Assembly (NCBI GenBank): GCA_947169115.1
Contig: CAMVOK010000013.1
Location: 23,630 to 87,629, forward strand
Direction of reading: 5' to 3'
DNA length: 64,000 bases
Source: an uncultured Prevotellaceae bacterium
GTDB taxonomy: Bacteria > Bacteroidota > Bacteroidia > Bacteroidales > Bacteroidaceae
A program made the translations under genes and the position numbers. The notes under the pieces were generated by a model. That model was not told the origin of the DNA. It did no database searches and worked only from the letters and a program-made list of their open reading frames with translations. Each line of letters opens with the position of its first letter. Position 1 is the stretch's first letter. Positions 9,401 to 19,018 of the stretch are shown here, piece after piece.

Positions 9401-11773
9401 TTATTTCCTAAAATACACTCTCTTGACACGGTTTGACACCGAGGTGAGAATCTCGTATGGGATGGTCTGGATGGTGTCGGAGAGTACGGTAACGGGCAAC
9501 TGGCGACCAAAGATGACGGCAGTATCGCCTTCCTGACAGGGAATGTCGGTAACGTCTATCATGCAGACATCCATGCAGATATTGCCCACGTAGGGAGCCT
9601 TCTGACCATTAACTAAGCAGTAGGCATGGCCGTTACCCAGGTGACGGTCGAGGCCGTCGGCATACCCGATGGGAAGAACGGCAATGCGACTGTCGCGGGT
9701 GAGGTGTCCCTTACGACTATAACCTACGGTCTCCTCCTTGGGAACATCATGGATTTGTAGAATGGTGGTCTTGAGAGTGGAGACGTTGTAAAGCATGTCG
9801 TTGTTACGGGAGTTGATGCCGTAGAGGCCCAAGCCCAACCGCACCATGTCAAGATGGCGTTCGGGGAAATGTTCTATACCGGCCGAGTTGCAGATATGTC
9901 GTAGGATGTGGTGATTGGGATAAGCCTGTTGCAGGAGGTCGGCTCCATGCAGGAATCGCTCGTACTGCAGGGCTGAGAAGTTGTCGAAGTCATCGCTGTC
10001 ACTACCCACAAAATGCGAAAATACACTACGTGGCAAGACAGCCGACTGGCCCCGCAGACGTTCCACCAGACGAGGCATGTCGTTCATGGGATCGAAGCCG
10101 AGACGGTGCATACCCGTATCGAGTTTGATGTGTATGGGGAATCCCTTGATACCCTCGCGCTCGGCAGCCTGAATGAGGGCATCGAGCAAACGGAAGGAAT
10201 AAACCTCGGGTTCCAGGTTATAGCGGAAGAGCGTACGGAAAGAGGTCATTTCGGGATTCATAATCATGATACCCGTAGAGATACCTGCCTGTCGCAACTC
10301 AGCTCCCTCGTCGGCCACAGCCACAGCCAGATAGTCCACACCATTGTCCTCCAAGATGCGCGATACCTCCACACTGCCTGCCCCATAGGCATCAGCCTTC
10401 ACCATGCACACGATACGCACACCAGGGGCCATCATGGAACGATAGCGGTTGAGGTTCGACACGATGGCCTTCAGGTCAACCTCCAAGATGGTCTCGTGCA
10501 CCTGTTCCTCAAGTTGAGCTACAATATCCTCGAAATGGAACGAACGGGCACCCTTGATAAGCACAACCTCGTCATGCAGATTCAAGAACACCTGACTATC
10601 CATAAGGTCGGCCACATCGGGGAAGAAGTGGCATACGGCTCCCGTCTCGTTCATCAGTGTCACGGCATGGGCACAGATGGCCTCTCCCACCCCGATGAAG
10701 GTCTCCACTCCATGTTCACGCACAAGGGTGGCCACCTGTTGGTAGAGTTGTTCCTCGGGGATTCCTGTCTGCTGCATGTCGCTCAGGATAAGGGTGTGAC
10801 TCCGACCTTCCTCATCGGGACGACGTTGCATGAAGTCGAGGGCGATACGCAGGGAGTCGGGGTCGTTGCTATAGGAGTCGTTTATAAGCGTACAGCCCTC
10901 ACGGCCTCCCATCACCTCCAGTCGCATGGGTATGGGTTCGAGTTCGGCCATGCGTTCGGCAATCACTTTCTCCTTCATGCCGAGGTGGCGACATACGGCA
11001 GCACAAAGCTGTTTGTCGAGATCCCAAAGCCCCATAGGTGGTTCAACTGGTATAAGTTTACCCTTGAATCCCATCTCACGGATGCAAATATCCACTACGC
11101 GGTTGCCTGTGGGATAAACCAGCACATCGGCCTGACGGAAGAGGGAGAGTTTTTCCAGACACTTCTGCTTATAGGAATTGAAGTTCTCCTGATGGGCATC
11201 GCCCAGACCCGTGAAGACACCAATGGTGGGCTGTATGATGGCGGCCAGATGTTCCATTTCACCCGGACGGCTAATGGCGGCCTCGAAGATGCCTATCTCC
11301 GTTTCTTCGGTAAGACTCCATACGCTCAGGGGCACACCCACCTGACTGTTATAACTTCGGGGCGAACGGGTAACCGTCTTCTCCGGCGAAAGCATCTGAC
11401 TGAGCCACTCCTTCACCATGGTCTTTCCGTTGGAACCGGCGACTCCCACAATGGGAATCTGGAACCTACTGCGATGACTCGCCGCCACCTGTTGCAAAGC
11501 AACCAATGTGTCGGGAACCACAAGGAAAGTGGCTTCGGGATAGTCCATAGCTTCAGGCTGACGGCTGACAACGAATGTGCGCACACCGCGCTGATAGAGT
11601 TGGGAAATATAATGATGACCGTCGCCACGCTGGGTGACGAGGGCAAAAAACAGACTGTCCTCAGGCGAAGAGAGGCTACGACTGTCTGTAAGTAACCAAC
11701 GGACAGGGTTGTCAGCGGTACCGATTACCTCTGCCGAAAGTATCTTGGCTATTTCCTGAGAAGAATAATACAT
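9401..11773 (-). CDS. murF-alr: Bifunctional MurF ligase / alanine racemase
   Basis: 790 residues. The N-terminal half is UDP-MurNAc-tripeptide--D-Ala-D-Ala ligase: P-loop GSNGKT at 113-118, Mur-ligase middle domain, and the C-terminal ligase domain with LINDSYSNDPDSL near 296-308. The second half, from about residue 428, is a PLP-dependent alanine racemase: PLP lysine K459 in VKADAYG, and a catalytic tyrosine probably in the GYADG motif near 700. The fused form, common in Bacteroidetes, couples D-Ala supply to its addition to the peptidoglycan precursor in the cytoplasm. The GSCFA gene lies 21 bases upstream and probably shares its transcript. Confidence 0.96.
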   Translation of the reverse strand: MYYSSQEIAKILSAEVIGTADNPVRWLLTDSRSLSSPEDSLFFALVTQRGDGHHYISQLYQRGVRTFVVSRQPEAMDYPEATFLVVPDTLVALQQVAASHRSRFQIPIVGVAGSNGKTMVKEWLSQMLSPEKTVTRSPRSYNSQVGVPLSVWSLTEETEIGIFEAAISRPGEMEHLAAIIQPTIGVFTGLGDAHQENFNSYKQKCLEKLSLFRQADVLVYPTGNRVVDICIREMGFKGKLIPVEPPMGLWDLDKQLCAAVCRHLGMKEKVIAERMAELEPIPMRLEVMGGREGCTLINDSYSNDPDSLRIALDFMQRRPDEEGRSHTLILSDMQQTGIPEEQLYQQVATLVREHGVETFIGVGEAICAHAVTLMNETGAVCHFFPDVADLMDSQVFLNLHDEVVLIKGARSFHFEDIVAQLEEQVHETILEVDLKAIVSNLNRYRSMMAPGVRIVCMVKADAYGAGSVEVSRILEDNGVDYLAVAVADEGAELRQAGISTGIMIMNPEMTSFRTLFRYNLEPEVYSFRLLDALIQAAEREGIKGFPIHIKLDTGMHRLGFDPMNDMPRLVERLRGQSAVLPRSVFSHFVGSDSDDFDNFSALQYERFLHGADLLQQAYPNHHILRHICNSAGIEHFPERHLDMVRLGLGLYGINSRNNDMLYNVSTLKTTILQIHDVPKEETVGYSRKGHLTRDSRIAVLPIGYADGLDRHLGNGHAYCLVNGQKAPYVGNICMDVCMIDVTDIPCQEGDTAVIFGRQLPVTVLSDTIQTIPYEILTSVSNRVKRVYFRK

Positions 11774-11794
11774 TATTATATTGATGATAGAAAA

Positions 11795-12757
11795 TTATAT
11801 ATTATACATTAAATAAGGGAAGTCGCTTTGCAGTTGTTCCAACTGTTGTTGCGTACGTTGGTGAAATGCCGCGTTGGCAGGGTCGTCAGGATTGAGAGGA
11901 CGATGCGCCAAGGCACGACTGATGGGTTCCCAACGGCCCAGGTAGTCAAAAAGCCCCGGGGAGAACCACTCGTCCTTCATGCGTTGCCATACGTAGCGGA
12001 CAGCTTCGGCTGAAGGGTGAAGCATATCCTCAGCATAGTAACGATAGTCGCGCAGTTCGTCCATCACGATTTCATAGGCTGGGAAATAGGACACCCAGTC
12101 GGGATGGTACTGTCGTAACCGCTCCACTGCCAACAACAGGCGAGCCTTGGAAAGCTGACTTTCGTGGAAACCATACTTGGCATAGCGATAAGGACTAACC
12201 GTAAAAACGACCTGTAAACGGGGATTTTGTTCGTGAAGCGAAATCAACGCCTCGTTCAGTCCCGTTACAATGTCGTCTTCCGTCAGTTCCACCTCATCGA
12301 ACTCGCCGGACGGCACCCGATGACAGTTGGCCACTATCCTATCCGATACCTTGTGGACATAGCAGTGGCTCGTTCCCAGTGTCAGAAACAAGTTGTCGGC
12401 CTCTGCCAAAGCCTTGCAGAGTATTCCTTGTGCCTCGGAAACAGCACTTCGGCAGTCTTCTTCTGTCCGTCGCGACAGGGATGAGTCGCCCAGCCATGAG
12501 TGCCACATTCCTTGGTGGAACACCACATCACCCTCCTCGCCACGCAATAGCATGGCAATGCTCTCAGGGTTATAAAGCACTCCTGTGGGGTTTACCACCG
12601 TACGAAGGTGATTCTCAGCAAAGCGTCCCCCGATGTGCTCGGCAAAGCACGAACCCAGGAACACATGCCGTTCCTCCACCCCTATCTGTCGCAGGGGCGA
12701 TGGAATATCAACTATCGTTCGGAATAAAGGAAAATCACCTTTCCGTTGCATAAGCAA
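11795..12757 (-). CDS. GSCFA domain protein
   Basis: 320 residues starting at ATG 12757 (a second ATG two codons later is possible). It has the family signature GSCFAEHIG at residues 36-44, followed by TLGTSH and a C-terminal DMLHPSAEAVRYVW block, the layout of an SGNH-like hydrolase fold. GSCFA proteins are widespread in Bacteroidetes, often beside murF-alr as here; their biochemical role is not known to me. No signal peptide is visible, so it is probably cytosolic. Confidence 0.9.
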   Translation of the reverse strand: MLMQRKGDFPLFRTIVDIPSPLRQIGVEERHVFLGSCFAEHIGGRFAENHLRTVVNPTGVLYNPESIAMLLRGEEGDVVFHQGMWHSWLGDSSLSRRTEEDCRSAVSEAQGILCKALAEADNLFLTLGTSHCYVHKVSDRIVANCHRVPSGEFDEVELTEDDIVTGLNEALISLHEQNPRLQVVFTVSPYRYAKYGFHESQLSKARLLLAVERLRQYHPDWVSYFPAYEIVMDELRDYRYYAEDMLHPSAEAVRYVWQRMKDEWFSPGLFDYLGRWEPISRALAHRPLNPDDPANAAFHQRTQQQLEQLQSDFPYLMYNI

Positions 12758-12790
12758 GGGTACGATTATCGCAGCTATATTTTTTCAATG

Positions 12791-12821
12791 CAAATATAGG
12801 CATTTATTTTATTTCCGCCAA
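12791..12821 (-). promoter_or_regulatory. Promoter of GSCFA-murF-alr
   Basis: TTGG, 19 bases, then TATATTTG on the minus strand, 33 bases before the ATG of the GSCFA gene. Confidence 0.6.
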
Positions 12822-12902
12822 GGTTTACCCGCATTTTCGCTCGGCTTGCACTATCTTTAACATGTAGTTTTAGGTACTCCCACTCGGGAAATTTCAAATA
12901 AA

Positions 12903-12934
12903 TTTGTGTTTTCGCTTAGTTTGCACTAACTTTG
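12903..12934 (+). promoter_or_regulatory. Promoter of dxs-trkA, next to the start codon
   Basis: TTTG at 12903-12906, 20 bases, TAACTTTG at 12927-12934. The GTG start of dxs begins five bases after the last G, so the transcript should start at or next to the start codon. A degenerate second copy of the same block (TTGCACTATCTTTA) lies about 80 bases upstream. Confidence 0.75.
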
Positions 12935-12938
12935 TATC

Positions 12939-14801
12939 GTGAAACTACTTGAGACCATACAATATCCGGCCGATTTGAGACGATTGGCCGTGGAACAACT
13001 ACCGCAGGTGTGCCAGGAACTGCGGGATTACATCATACACGAACTGGCTAACCACCCAGGACATTTGGCTTCGAGTCTGGGTGTGGTGGAACTGACCGTG
13101 GCACTGCATTATGTGTTCGACACCCCACAAGACCGCATCGTATGGGACGTAGGTCATCAAGCCTACGGCCACAAGATTCTGACAGGGCGACGAGAGAGGT
13201 TCCACACAAACCGACAACTTGGAGGACTGAAGCCCTTCCCCTCCCCCGAAGAGAGCGAATACGACACATGCACCTGTGGACATGCCTCAAACAGCATTTC
13301 CATTGCACTCGGCATGGCCGTGGCTACACGACAGAGGGGGGAGAACCGCCATGTGGTGGCCGTCATCGGTGACGGTAGCATGACGGGCGGACTGGCCTTC
13401 GAAGGGCTGAACAATGCAGCCAGCACACCCAACGACATGCTGATTATCCTGAACGACAACGACATGTCGATAGACCACAGCGTAGGCGGCATGGGAGAGT
13501 ATCTGCACAAACTGCACACCAGCAGTACCTACAACCACCTGCGCGACAAGGCAGCCCAGACGCTCTACCATTGGCATGTGCTGAACGACGACCGTAAGGG
13601 ACGCGTGCTGCGTTTCAATAACGCCGTAAAGTCGCTACTCACCCACCAACGCAATATGTTCGAGGGTCTGAACATCCGCTATTTCGGCCCCGAAGACGGG
13701 CACGACGTGGTAGAACTCGTAAAAACGCTACAGCGCATCAAGAACATGAAAGGCCCGAAGATGCTGCACATACATACCATCAAGGGAAAAGGCTTCAAAC
13801 CTGCCGAAATGGATGCCACCATCTGGCACGCCCCAGGGAAGTTCGACCCCAACACGGGAGAACGCATAAAGCCAGCGACCGACCAACCTCTGCCTCCGCG
13901 CTTTCAGGACGTTTTCGGCGAGACCATTCTGGAGATGGCCAAAGAGGACAAGCGCATCGTAGGCGTTACTCCAGCCATGCCCACAGGCTGTAGCCTATGT
14001 ATCATGCAACGCGAAATGCCCGACCGCACGTTTGACGTGGGTATTGCCGAAGGACACGCCGTGACTTTCTCGGCAGGAATGGCCAAGGAGGGTATGGTGC
14101 CATTCTGCAACATCTATTCTTCTTTCTCACAACGTGCGTACGACAACATCATCCATGATGTCGCCATCAGTCATTTGCACGTAGTGCTCTGTCTGGACAG
14201 AGCCGGACTGGTGGGCGAGGACGGTCCCACCCACCATGGGGCTTTCGACTTGGCCTTCCTGCGTCCCATACCAGGACTGACCATTGCCTCGCCCATGGAC
14301 GAAAAAGAACTACGCCGACTGATGTACACCGCAGCACAAGCCCAGCAAGGGCCGTTCGTCATACGTTACCCACGAGGACGTGGCGTACTCACGGACTGGC
14401 GCTGTCCCTTGGAAACCGTACCTATCGGCCACGGAAGGAAACTGAAAGACGGGGACGGCAATACGGCCATACTAACCATTGGTCCGGTTGGCAACATGGC
14501 GGCCGAAGCCATTCAGGAATCGGGACTTGACGTGGCACACTATGACATGCGTTTCCTGAAGCCTCTGGACGAGGAAATCCTGAACGAAGTTGGTAGGAAA
14601 TTTAGCAGAATCATCACCATCGAGGATGGCTCTATCGAGGGCGGACTGGGTTCGGCCGTACTGGAATGGATGGCCGACCACGGCTACAAACCCGAAGTCA
14701 TACGGTTGGGACTGCCCGACAAGTTTGTGGAACATGGAACTCCCCAAGAGCTATACAAGATAGTGGGAATGGATAAAGACAGTATAATGAGTCTATTATG
14801 A
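12939..14801 (+). CDS. dxs: 1-deoxy-D-xylulose-5-phosphate synthase
   Basis: 620 residues, the usual length. The enzyme condenses pyruvate and glyceraldehyde 3-phosphate to DXP, the first step of the MEP isoprenoid pathway, with thiamine diphosphate. Visible are the opening [14 protein letters not shown], the thiamine-diphosphate motif GDGSMTGG, the catalytic glutamate in [14 protein letters not shown], and the C-terminal transketolase block LDEEILNEV. The start is GTG at 12939: homologues begin exactly here and no upstream ATG is in frame. The stop overlaps the ATG of trkA (ATGA). Confidence 0.97.
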   Translation: MKLLETIQYPADLRRLAVEQLPQVCQELRDYIIHELANHPGHLASSLGVVELTVALHYVFDTPQDRIVWDVGHQAYGHKILTGRRERFHTNRQLGGLKPFPSPEESEYDTCTCGHASNSISIALGMAVATRQRGENRHVVAVIGDGSMTGGLAFEGLNNAASTPNDMLIILNDNDMSIDHSVGGMGEYLHKLHTSSTYNHLRDKAAQTLYHWHVLNDDRKGRVLRFNNAVKSLLTHQRNMFEGLNIRYFGPEDGHDVVELVKTLQRIKNMKGPKMLHIHTIKGKGFKPAEMDATIWHAPGKFDPNTGERIKPATDQPLPPRFQDVFGETILEMAKEDKRIVGVTPAMPTGCSLCIMQREMPDRTFDVGIAEGHAVTFSAGMAKEGMVPFCNIYSSFSQRAYDNIIHDVAISHLHVVLCLDRAGLVGEDGPTHHGAFDLAFLRPIPGLTIASPMDEKELRRLMYTAAQAQQGPFVIRYPRGRGVLTDWRCPLETVPIGHGRKLKDGDGNTAILTIGPVGNMAAEAIQESGLDVAHYDMRFLKPLDEEILNEVGRKFSRIITIEDGSIEGGLGSAVLEWMADHGYKPEVIRLGLPDKFVEHGTPQELYKIVGMDKDSIMSLL

Positions 14802-16192
14802 AAATCATCATCGCAGGCGCAGGAGCCGTAGGTTCTCATCTGGCTCGTTTGTTATCGAAAGACGACCACAACATTGTGGTCATCGATGCAAGTCCAGAGA
14901 AGACGGATGGCTTGACCGACTCCGGAAACTATGACCTCATGACCATTAATGCCTCGCCCAGCAGCATTACAAGCATGAAAGAGGCTGGCGTGCAACATGC
15001 TAACCTGTTTATTGCGGTTACACCAGACGAATCACGCAACATCACGTGCTGCATGTTGGCACACACACTGGGTGCCAAGAAGACGGTGGCACGAGTGGAC
15101 AATGCCGAATACGTTCGTCCACAATACCTTGACATTTTCCATAGCATGGGCATCGACTCTCTCATATATCCTGAGGTTCTGGCTGCCCATGAAATTCTGG
15201 AAGGGCTTCGGCATTCATGGGTACGCCAGTACTGGGACATTCACGATGGTGCCCTAATCATGATGGGCATAAAACTGAGAGAGAGTGCCCACATACTGGA
15301 TGTTCCCCTAAAAGAACTCTGCCCACCCGATGCACCTTACCACATCGTAACGATCAAACGCGAAAACCAGACCATCATCCCTGGTGGTAACGACATGCTG
15401 AAGTTGGGTGACATTGCCTACTTCATCACCACAAGGAAACACACAAACCTCATACGCGAACTGGTAGGGAAACAGGATTATCCCGACGTAAGGAAGGTCA
15501 TGGTCATGGGTGGCGGGCGTATCTCCGTAAACATGGCTCACCATAAACCTGATTGGATTTCGATGAAAATCGTGGAACAGAATGAGGATCGATGCCGACA
15601 ACTAAACGAGCTGTTGGAGGACGACGAGATTGTGGTTGTACATGGTGACGGACGCGACTCAAGTACGCTGATTGACGAAGGCATACGAAAATGTCAGGCT
15701 TTTGCCGCACTTACACCAGAGACAGAGACCAACATCTTAGCCTGTCTGGCTGCTAAACGCTTAGGGGTGAGAAAGACCGTGGCCTTGGTGGAGAACATGG
15801 ACTACATAGACATGGCCGAAAAACTCGACATAGGAACGATTATCAACAAAAAGGTAATCGCGGCCACACACATCTACCAGATGATGCTTGATGCCGATGT
15901 CACCACCATGAAGAGCCTAACCATTGCCAATGCCGATGTGGCAGAGTTCGTGGCTCAGGAAGGTTCTCCCATCACGGAGCATCCTATCCGCGACCTGCGT
16001 CTGCCCAAGGGAGTTGCACTGGGTGGACTCATCCGCGACAAACTGGGTATGCCCATTAACGGTAGCACTCACATTCAGGCTGGAGACAGCGTGGTGGTGT
16101 TCGCCGTTGACGGACTTATCAAAAAAATGGACAAATCCTTCCGCAAGCCTGAGGGAGGATTTGTCGCACGAATTATCGATAAAATAAACTAA
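14798..16192 (+). CDS. trkA: Trk potassium uptake regulatory protein TrkA
   Basis: 464 residues in two RCK halves. The first NAD-binding loop is clear ([16 protein letters not shown]); the second ([14 protein letters not shown]) is less canonical. Each half ends in a TrkA-C domain (for example [13 protein letters not shown] and [12 protein letters not shown]). TrkA is the cytoplasmic, nucleotide-binding subunit that gates the TrkH channel. No trkH is in this window; in related genomes it often follows trkA, but here a convergent GH97 gene ends two bases after the trkA stop. It is coupled to dxs by a four-base overlap. Confidence 0.95.
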   Translation: MKIIIAGAGAVGSHLARLLSKDDHNIVVIDASPEKTDGLTDSGNYDLMTINASPSSITSMKEAGVQHANLFIAVTPDESRNITCCMLAHTLGAKKTVARVDNAEYVRPQYLDIFHSMGIDSLIYPEVLAAHEILEGLRHSWVRQYWDIHDGALIMMGIKLRESAHILDVPLKELCPPDAPYHIVTIKRENQTIIPGGNDMLKLGDIAYFITTRKHTNLIRELVGKQDYPDVRKVMVMGGGRISVNMAHHKPDWISMKIVEQNEDRCRQLNELLEDDEIVVVHGDGRDSSTLIDEGIRKCQAFAALTPETETNILACLAAKRLGVRKTVALVENMDYIDMAEKLDIGTIINKKVIAATHIYQMMLDADVTTMKSLTIANADVAEFVAQEGSPITEHPIRDLRLPKGVALGGLIRDKLGMPINGSTHIQAGDSVVVFAVDGLIKKMDKSFRKPEGGFVARIIDKIN

Positions 16193-16194
16193 GC

Positions 16195-18150
16195 CTACTC
16201 TATTACGGCTGCAAAGCCACCATTCTTCACCATCTGAACCTCGATGGTGGAATGGCGTGTTACATTCTGTTCCAACTTATTATAGTGCATGGCCTGATAA
16301 TCTGCGTTCACTCCATCCTTGAAAGCTGTCATACGATGCTGTCCTTCACTAAGGAAGTCAAGCTTGACTTGGAAGGTACGCCCTGATTCCCCATTGCAGA
16401 TACCACCAATAAACCACTTCTGACCTTTACGCTTGGCTACAATGACATACTTGCCGGCATCGGCCTCCAATGCACGGGTTTCATCCCATGTGGTGGGTAC
16501 GGAAGCTATGAAGCGGGTGCAATCCTCATTCTGGTAGTAACGAGTGGGATTGTCGGCCAACATCTGGATGCCACTCTCAAGCACAACGTAAAGTGCCATC
16601 TGGAAAGCACGTGTACCCATGGCTCCCGAATTGGGACGTGTAGCCTGATAGCGTTCGGGCTGCATGTTATTCATGCCACCGGGGGTGAAGTCGGCTGCCC
16701 CAACGGCATTACGGATGAAGGGAATGAAGGTAGTATTCTCGGGACGACAGTTGCCCATCTGCTCCAATCCGCGCACACCTTCGTAGGAGATAAGATTGGG
16801 GTATTCGTATTCCAATCCTGCCGGAGAGAAAGCTCCATGCCAGTCAACAATAATCTTGTACTTGGCAGCCTCAGCAGTAACACGCTTGTAGAAGTTGACC
16901 ATCCACTGGTCAGCATGATCCATGAAGTCTATCTTCACAGCAGGGATGCCCCATTCGGCGTATGTCTTGAAGAGGGTATCAAAGTTTTGGTAAGCAGTCA
17001 GCCAAGGCAACCATAAGATGATTTTCACACCCTTCTGGTTGCAGTACTTTATGAGTTCAGGCAACCGTAACTGGTCGTTGCCGTGGAAGGGGTCGCGCGT
17101 TGACTTCGCCCAACCCTCGTCGAGCAGGATATACTCTATACCATACTTAGCAGCAAAATCGGCAAAATAGCAATAGGTATCATAGTTACAGCCAGCCTTG
17201 AAGTTAACATCAGGACCATACGGGGTTGCACCGTTCCACCATTCCCAAGAGACCTGACCAGGCTGAATCCAGCTGACATCCGCCAACGAATTGCGACGAG
17301 CCAACTGAACAGGTACGGTCTGTTCGAGAATGCCCTTGGAATCGGTCACTATGACATAACGCCACGGAAAAGCGCGGGTTCCCTGAGTCTTAGCAATGTA
17401 GTCGCCCTCCTTGGTTATCTTCTCACTGCGGTCTCCCCAAGGTTCCCACTCAATGGGCGACTTTGGGAATGTGGAAGTGATGACTGCTTCGGAAGTACCC
17501 GAAGGCACAACGGTTTTGAGGAACATACGGGGGTAGTCGTCCACATCACTCTCGCCAATGAGCAATTGTGTGTCGTCGGTACCAGAAAGAAGAGCTGGCA
17601 CCGTAGCCAGTTTGTCATCCTTATGCCAATCGGCAATCGACTTGTGCTGGTAGGCTTCCTCGTATGACGTATTAAACGAACCACAAGTCTGATAGTGGGC
17701 GATGAACCCATCGACAGGCACAAGGGTGAATTGTTCGTCCTTCACCTCTACCTCACCCTTGATGTTTGTTACAAAGCGATGAGCCACGGCATTGTCCATG
17801 ACGCGCATGATGACCTGATAGAAACCAAAGTTGATGGTTGCTTCGGTATAATCGTCCTGAATAGTCGAGAACTTTAGGGGAACTACAGGCTGGATGGTCT
17901 GACTCACCTTACGCTGCTTGACACTTTTAACAGCGGCGGTTCCACCCAGTACCTGGCCACCTATGGTCAGGGATATGCCACTCTCCGTGTATATGAGCTT
18001 ACCACCCTTACATACCGTCCAACCGAACTTGCCTTTCTCGGTATTTAACTCCACAGTAAGTTGACCATGGGGAGATGTAATAACAGTGGTCTTAGCCTGC
18101 AATGATGCAATAAATAAAAAATTACAGATAATAAAAAACAAGCGTTTCAT
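16195..18150 (-). CDS. GH97 glycoside hydrolase, probable retaining alpha-galactosidase type
   Basis: 651 residues from ATG 18150; an ATG five codons earlier would spoil the signal peptide (MKRLFFIICNFLFIASLQA). It has the GH97 N-terminal beta-sandwich, a TIM barrel and a C-terminal domain. The barrel has VKIDFMDHADQ with Asp (about residue 408) where retaining GH97 alpha-galactosidases carry the nucleophile, and ISYEGVRG with Glu (about 457) as likely acid/base. SusB-type inverting alpha-glucosidases lack this Asp. A periplasmic enzyme cutting alpha-galactosides is therefore the best guess. It is followed by no visible terminator, only the convergent trkA. Confidence 0.92.
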   Translation of the reverse strand: MKRLFFIICNFLFIASLQAKTTVITSPHGQLTVELNTEKGKFGWTVCKGGKLIYTESGISLTIGGQVLGGTAAVKSVKQRKVSQTIQPVVPLKFSTIQDDYTEATINFGFYQVIMRVMDNAVAHRFVTNIKGEVEVKDEQFTLVPVDGFIAHYQTCGSFNTSYEEAYQHKSIADWHKDDKLATVPALLSGTDDTQLLIGESDVDDYPRMFLKTVVPSGTSEAVITSTFPKSPIEWEPWGDRSEKITKEGDYIAKTQGTRAFPWRYVIVTDSKGILEQTVPVQLARRNSLADVSWIQPGQVSWEWWNGATPYGPDVNFKAGCNYDTYCYFADFAAKYGIEYILLDEGWAKSTRDPFHGNDQLRLPELIKYCNQKGVKIILWLPWLTAYQNFDTLFKTYAEWGIPAVKIDFMDHADQWMVNFYKRVTAEAAKYKIIVDWHGAFSPAGLEYEYPNLISYEGVRGLEQMGNCRPENTTFIPFIRNAVGAADFTPGGMNNMQPERYQATRPNSGAMGTRAFQMALYVVLESGIQMLADNPTRYYQNEDCTRFIASVPTTWDETRALEADAGKYVIVAKRKGQKWFIGGICNGESGRTFQVKLDFLSEGQHRMTAFKDGVNADYQAMHYNKLEQNVTRHSTIEVQMVKNGGFAAVIE

Positions 18151-18200
18151 AAAATCATTTACCATTTAAACATTTACTATTTACCATTTAAACATTTATT

Positions 18201-18234
18201 CCCCTCGCCCTTCGGAGAGGGGCTAGGAGTGAGG
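18201..18234. repeat. Intergenic G/C-rich palindromic repeat
   Basis: CCCCTC...GAGGGG palindrome with a GGCTAGGAGTGAGG tail between the GH97 and SGNH genes. It is the same kind of element that is found inside several genes further right. Confidence 0.6.
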
Positions 18235-18236
18235 TT

Positions 18237-18920
18237 TTACTTCACCACTTTCTTGATGGCCTTTTGTACCAGGGGCTCCATGATTTCATAGCCCGCCACG
18301 TTAGGATGACAACCTTCGTCGGAAATGCCGTCACGCATGGAACCATCCTCTTTGGCCATGGGCGTCCAATAGTCCACGTACTGGAATTTGTTCTTCTTGG
18401 CGTATTCCTTGATGCGAGCATTCAGACTCTTAATCTTCTCCACAACATCGGTGATTTCCTTGCGCCAGGTGTAATGGTCGCAGGGTGTGATGGAGGTTAG
18501 AATGACCTTGATTCCATGAGCCTTAGCCATTTGTGCCATGGTAACAATGTTCTGGAACGTGCGCTCCTCCACATAGACATGGTTGTTCTGAGCAATGTCG
18601 TTCGTGCCACCATTAATAACCACAGCCTTAGGGTGCAGACTGATAACATCTTCATAAAAGCGCAGTACCATCTGGTAAGTGGTTTGCCCACTGATGCCAC
18701 GACCCACATAACCGTTCTCTGTGAAGAACTGACCATGACGACTTACCCAGTTCTGCGTGATGCTGTTGCCCATGAACACGACCTTACGCTTCTCCTGTGG
18801 CCAGGTCTTTACTTCCTGATTACTTTCCTCGTAACGCTTGAAGTTTGCCCAGTCTTCGTTAGCAGCCTGAGCGTTGAATGCAAATGCCAGCATGGCGATA
18901 ATAAATAAAATTCTTTTCAC
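18237..18920 (-). CDS. SGNH/GDSL-type esterase
   Basis: 227 residues with a signal peptide (cut near A-Q-A-A). It has the SGNH blocks in order: block I GNSIT with the catalytic Ser (about residue 52), block II Gly (GRGISGQTT), block III GGTND and block V DEGCHPN with the Asp/His pair. Such enzymes usually remove acetyl or other acyl groups from carbohydrates; the substrate here is unknown. The start codon is GTG at 18920; no nearby ATG is in frame. It sits between GH97 and GH20 genes on the same strand, consistent with a glycan-degradation group. Confidence 0.9.
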   Translation of the reverse strand: MKRILFIIAMLAFAFNAQAANEDWANFKRYEESNQEVKTWPQEKRKVVFMGNSITQNWVSRHGQFFTENGYVGRGISGQTTYQMVLRFYEDVISLHPKAVVINGGTNDIAQNNHVYVEERTFQNIVTMAQMAKAHGIKVILTSITPCDHYTWRKEITDVVEKIKSLNARIKEYAKKNKFQYVDYWTPMAKEDGSMRDGISDEGCHPNVAGYEIMEPLVQKAIKKVVK

Positions 18921-18934
18921 AGCGATTTATATTT

Positions 18935-19016
18935 TTCAATTATACATTATCAATTGTACATTATCAATTGTACATTATCAATTGTACATTATACATTATC
19001 AATTATACATTATTAT
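18935..19016. repeat. Tandem 14-bp repeat between SGNH and GH20 genes
   Basis: About five imperfect copies of the word ACATTATCAATTGT. Very AT-rich, no coding content. Confidence 0.75.
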
Positions 19017-19018
19017 TG

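Noticed and set aside
10013..11695. A 560-codon open frame on plus, opposite murF-alr
   Set aside because: It has no recognisable motif and lies fully antisense to a clear essential gene; an open frame of this kind is a by-product of codon use.
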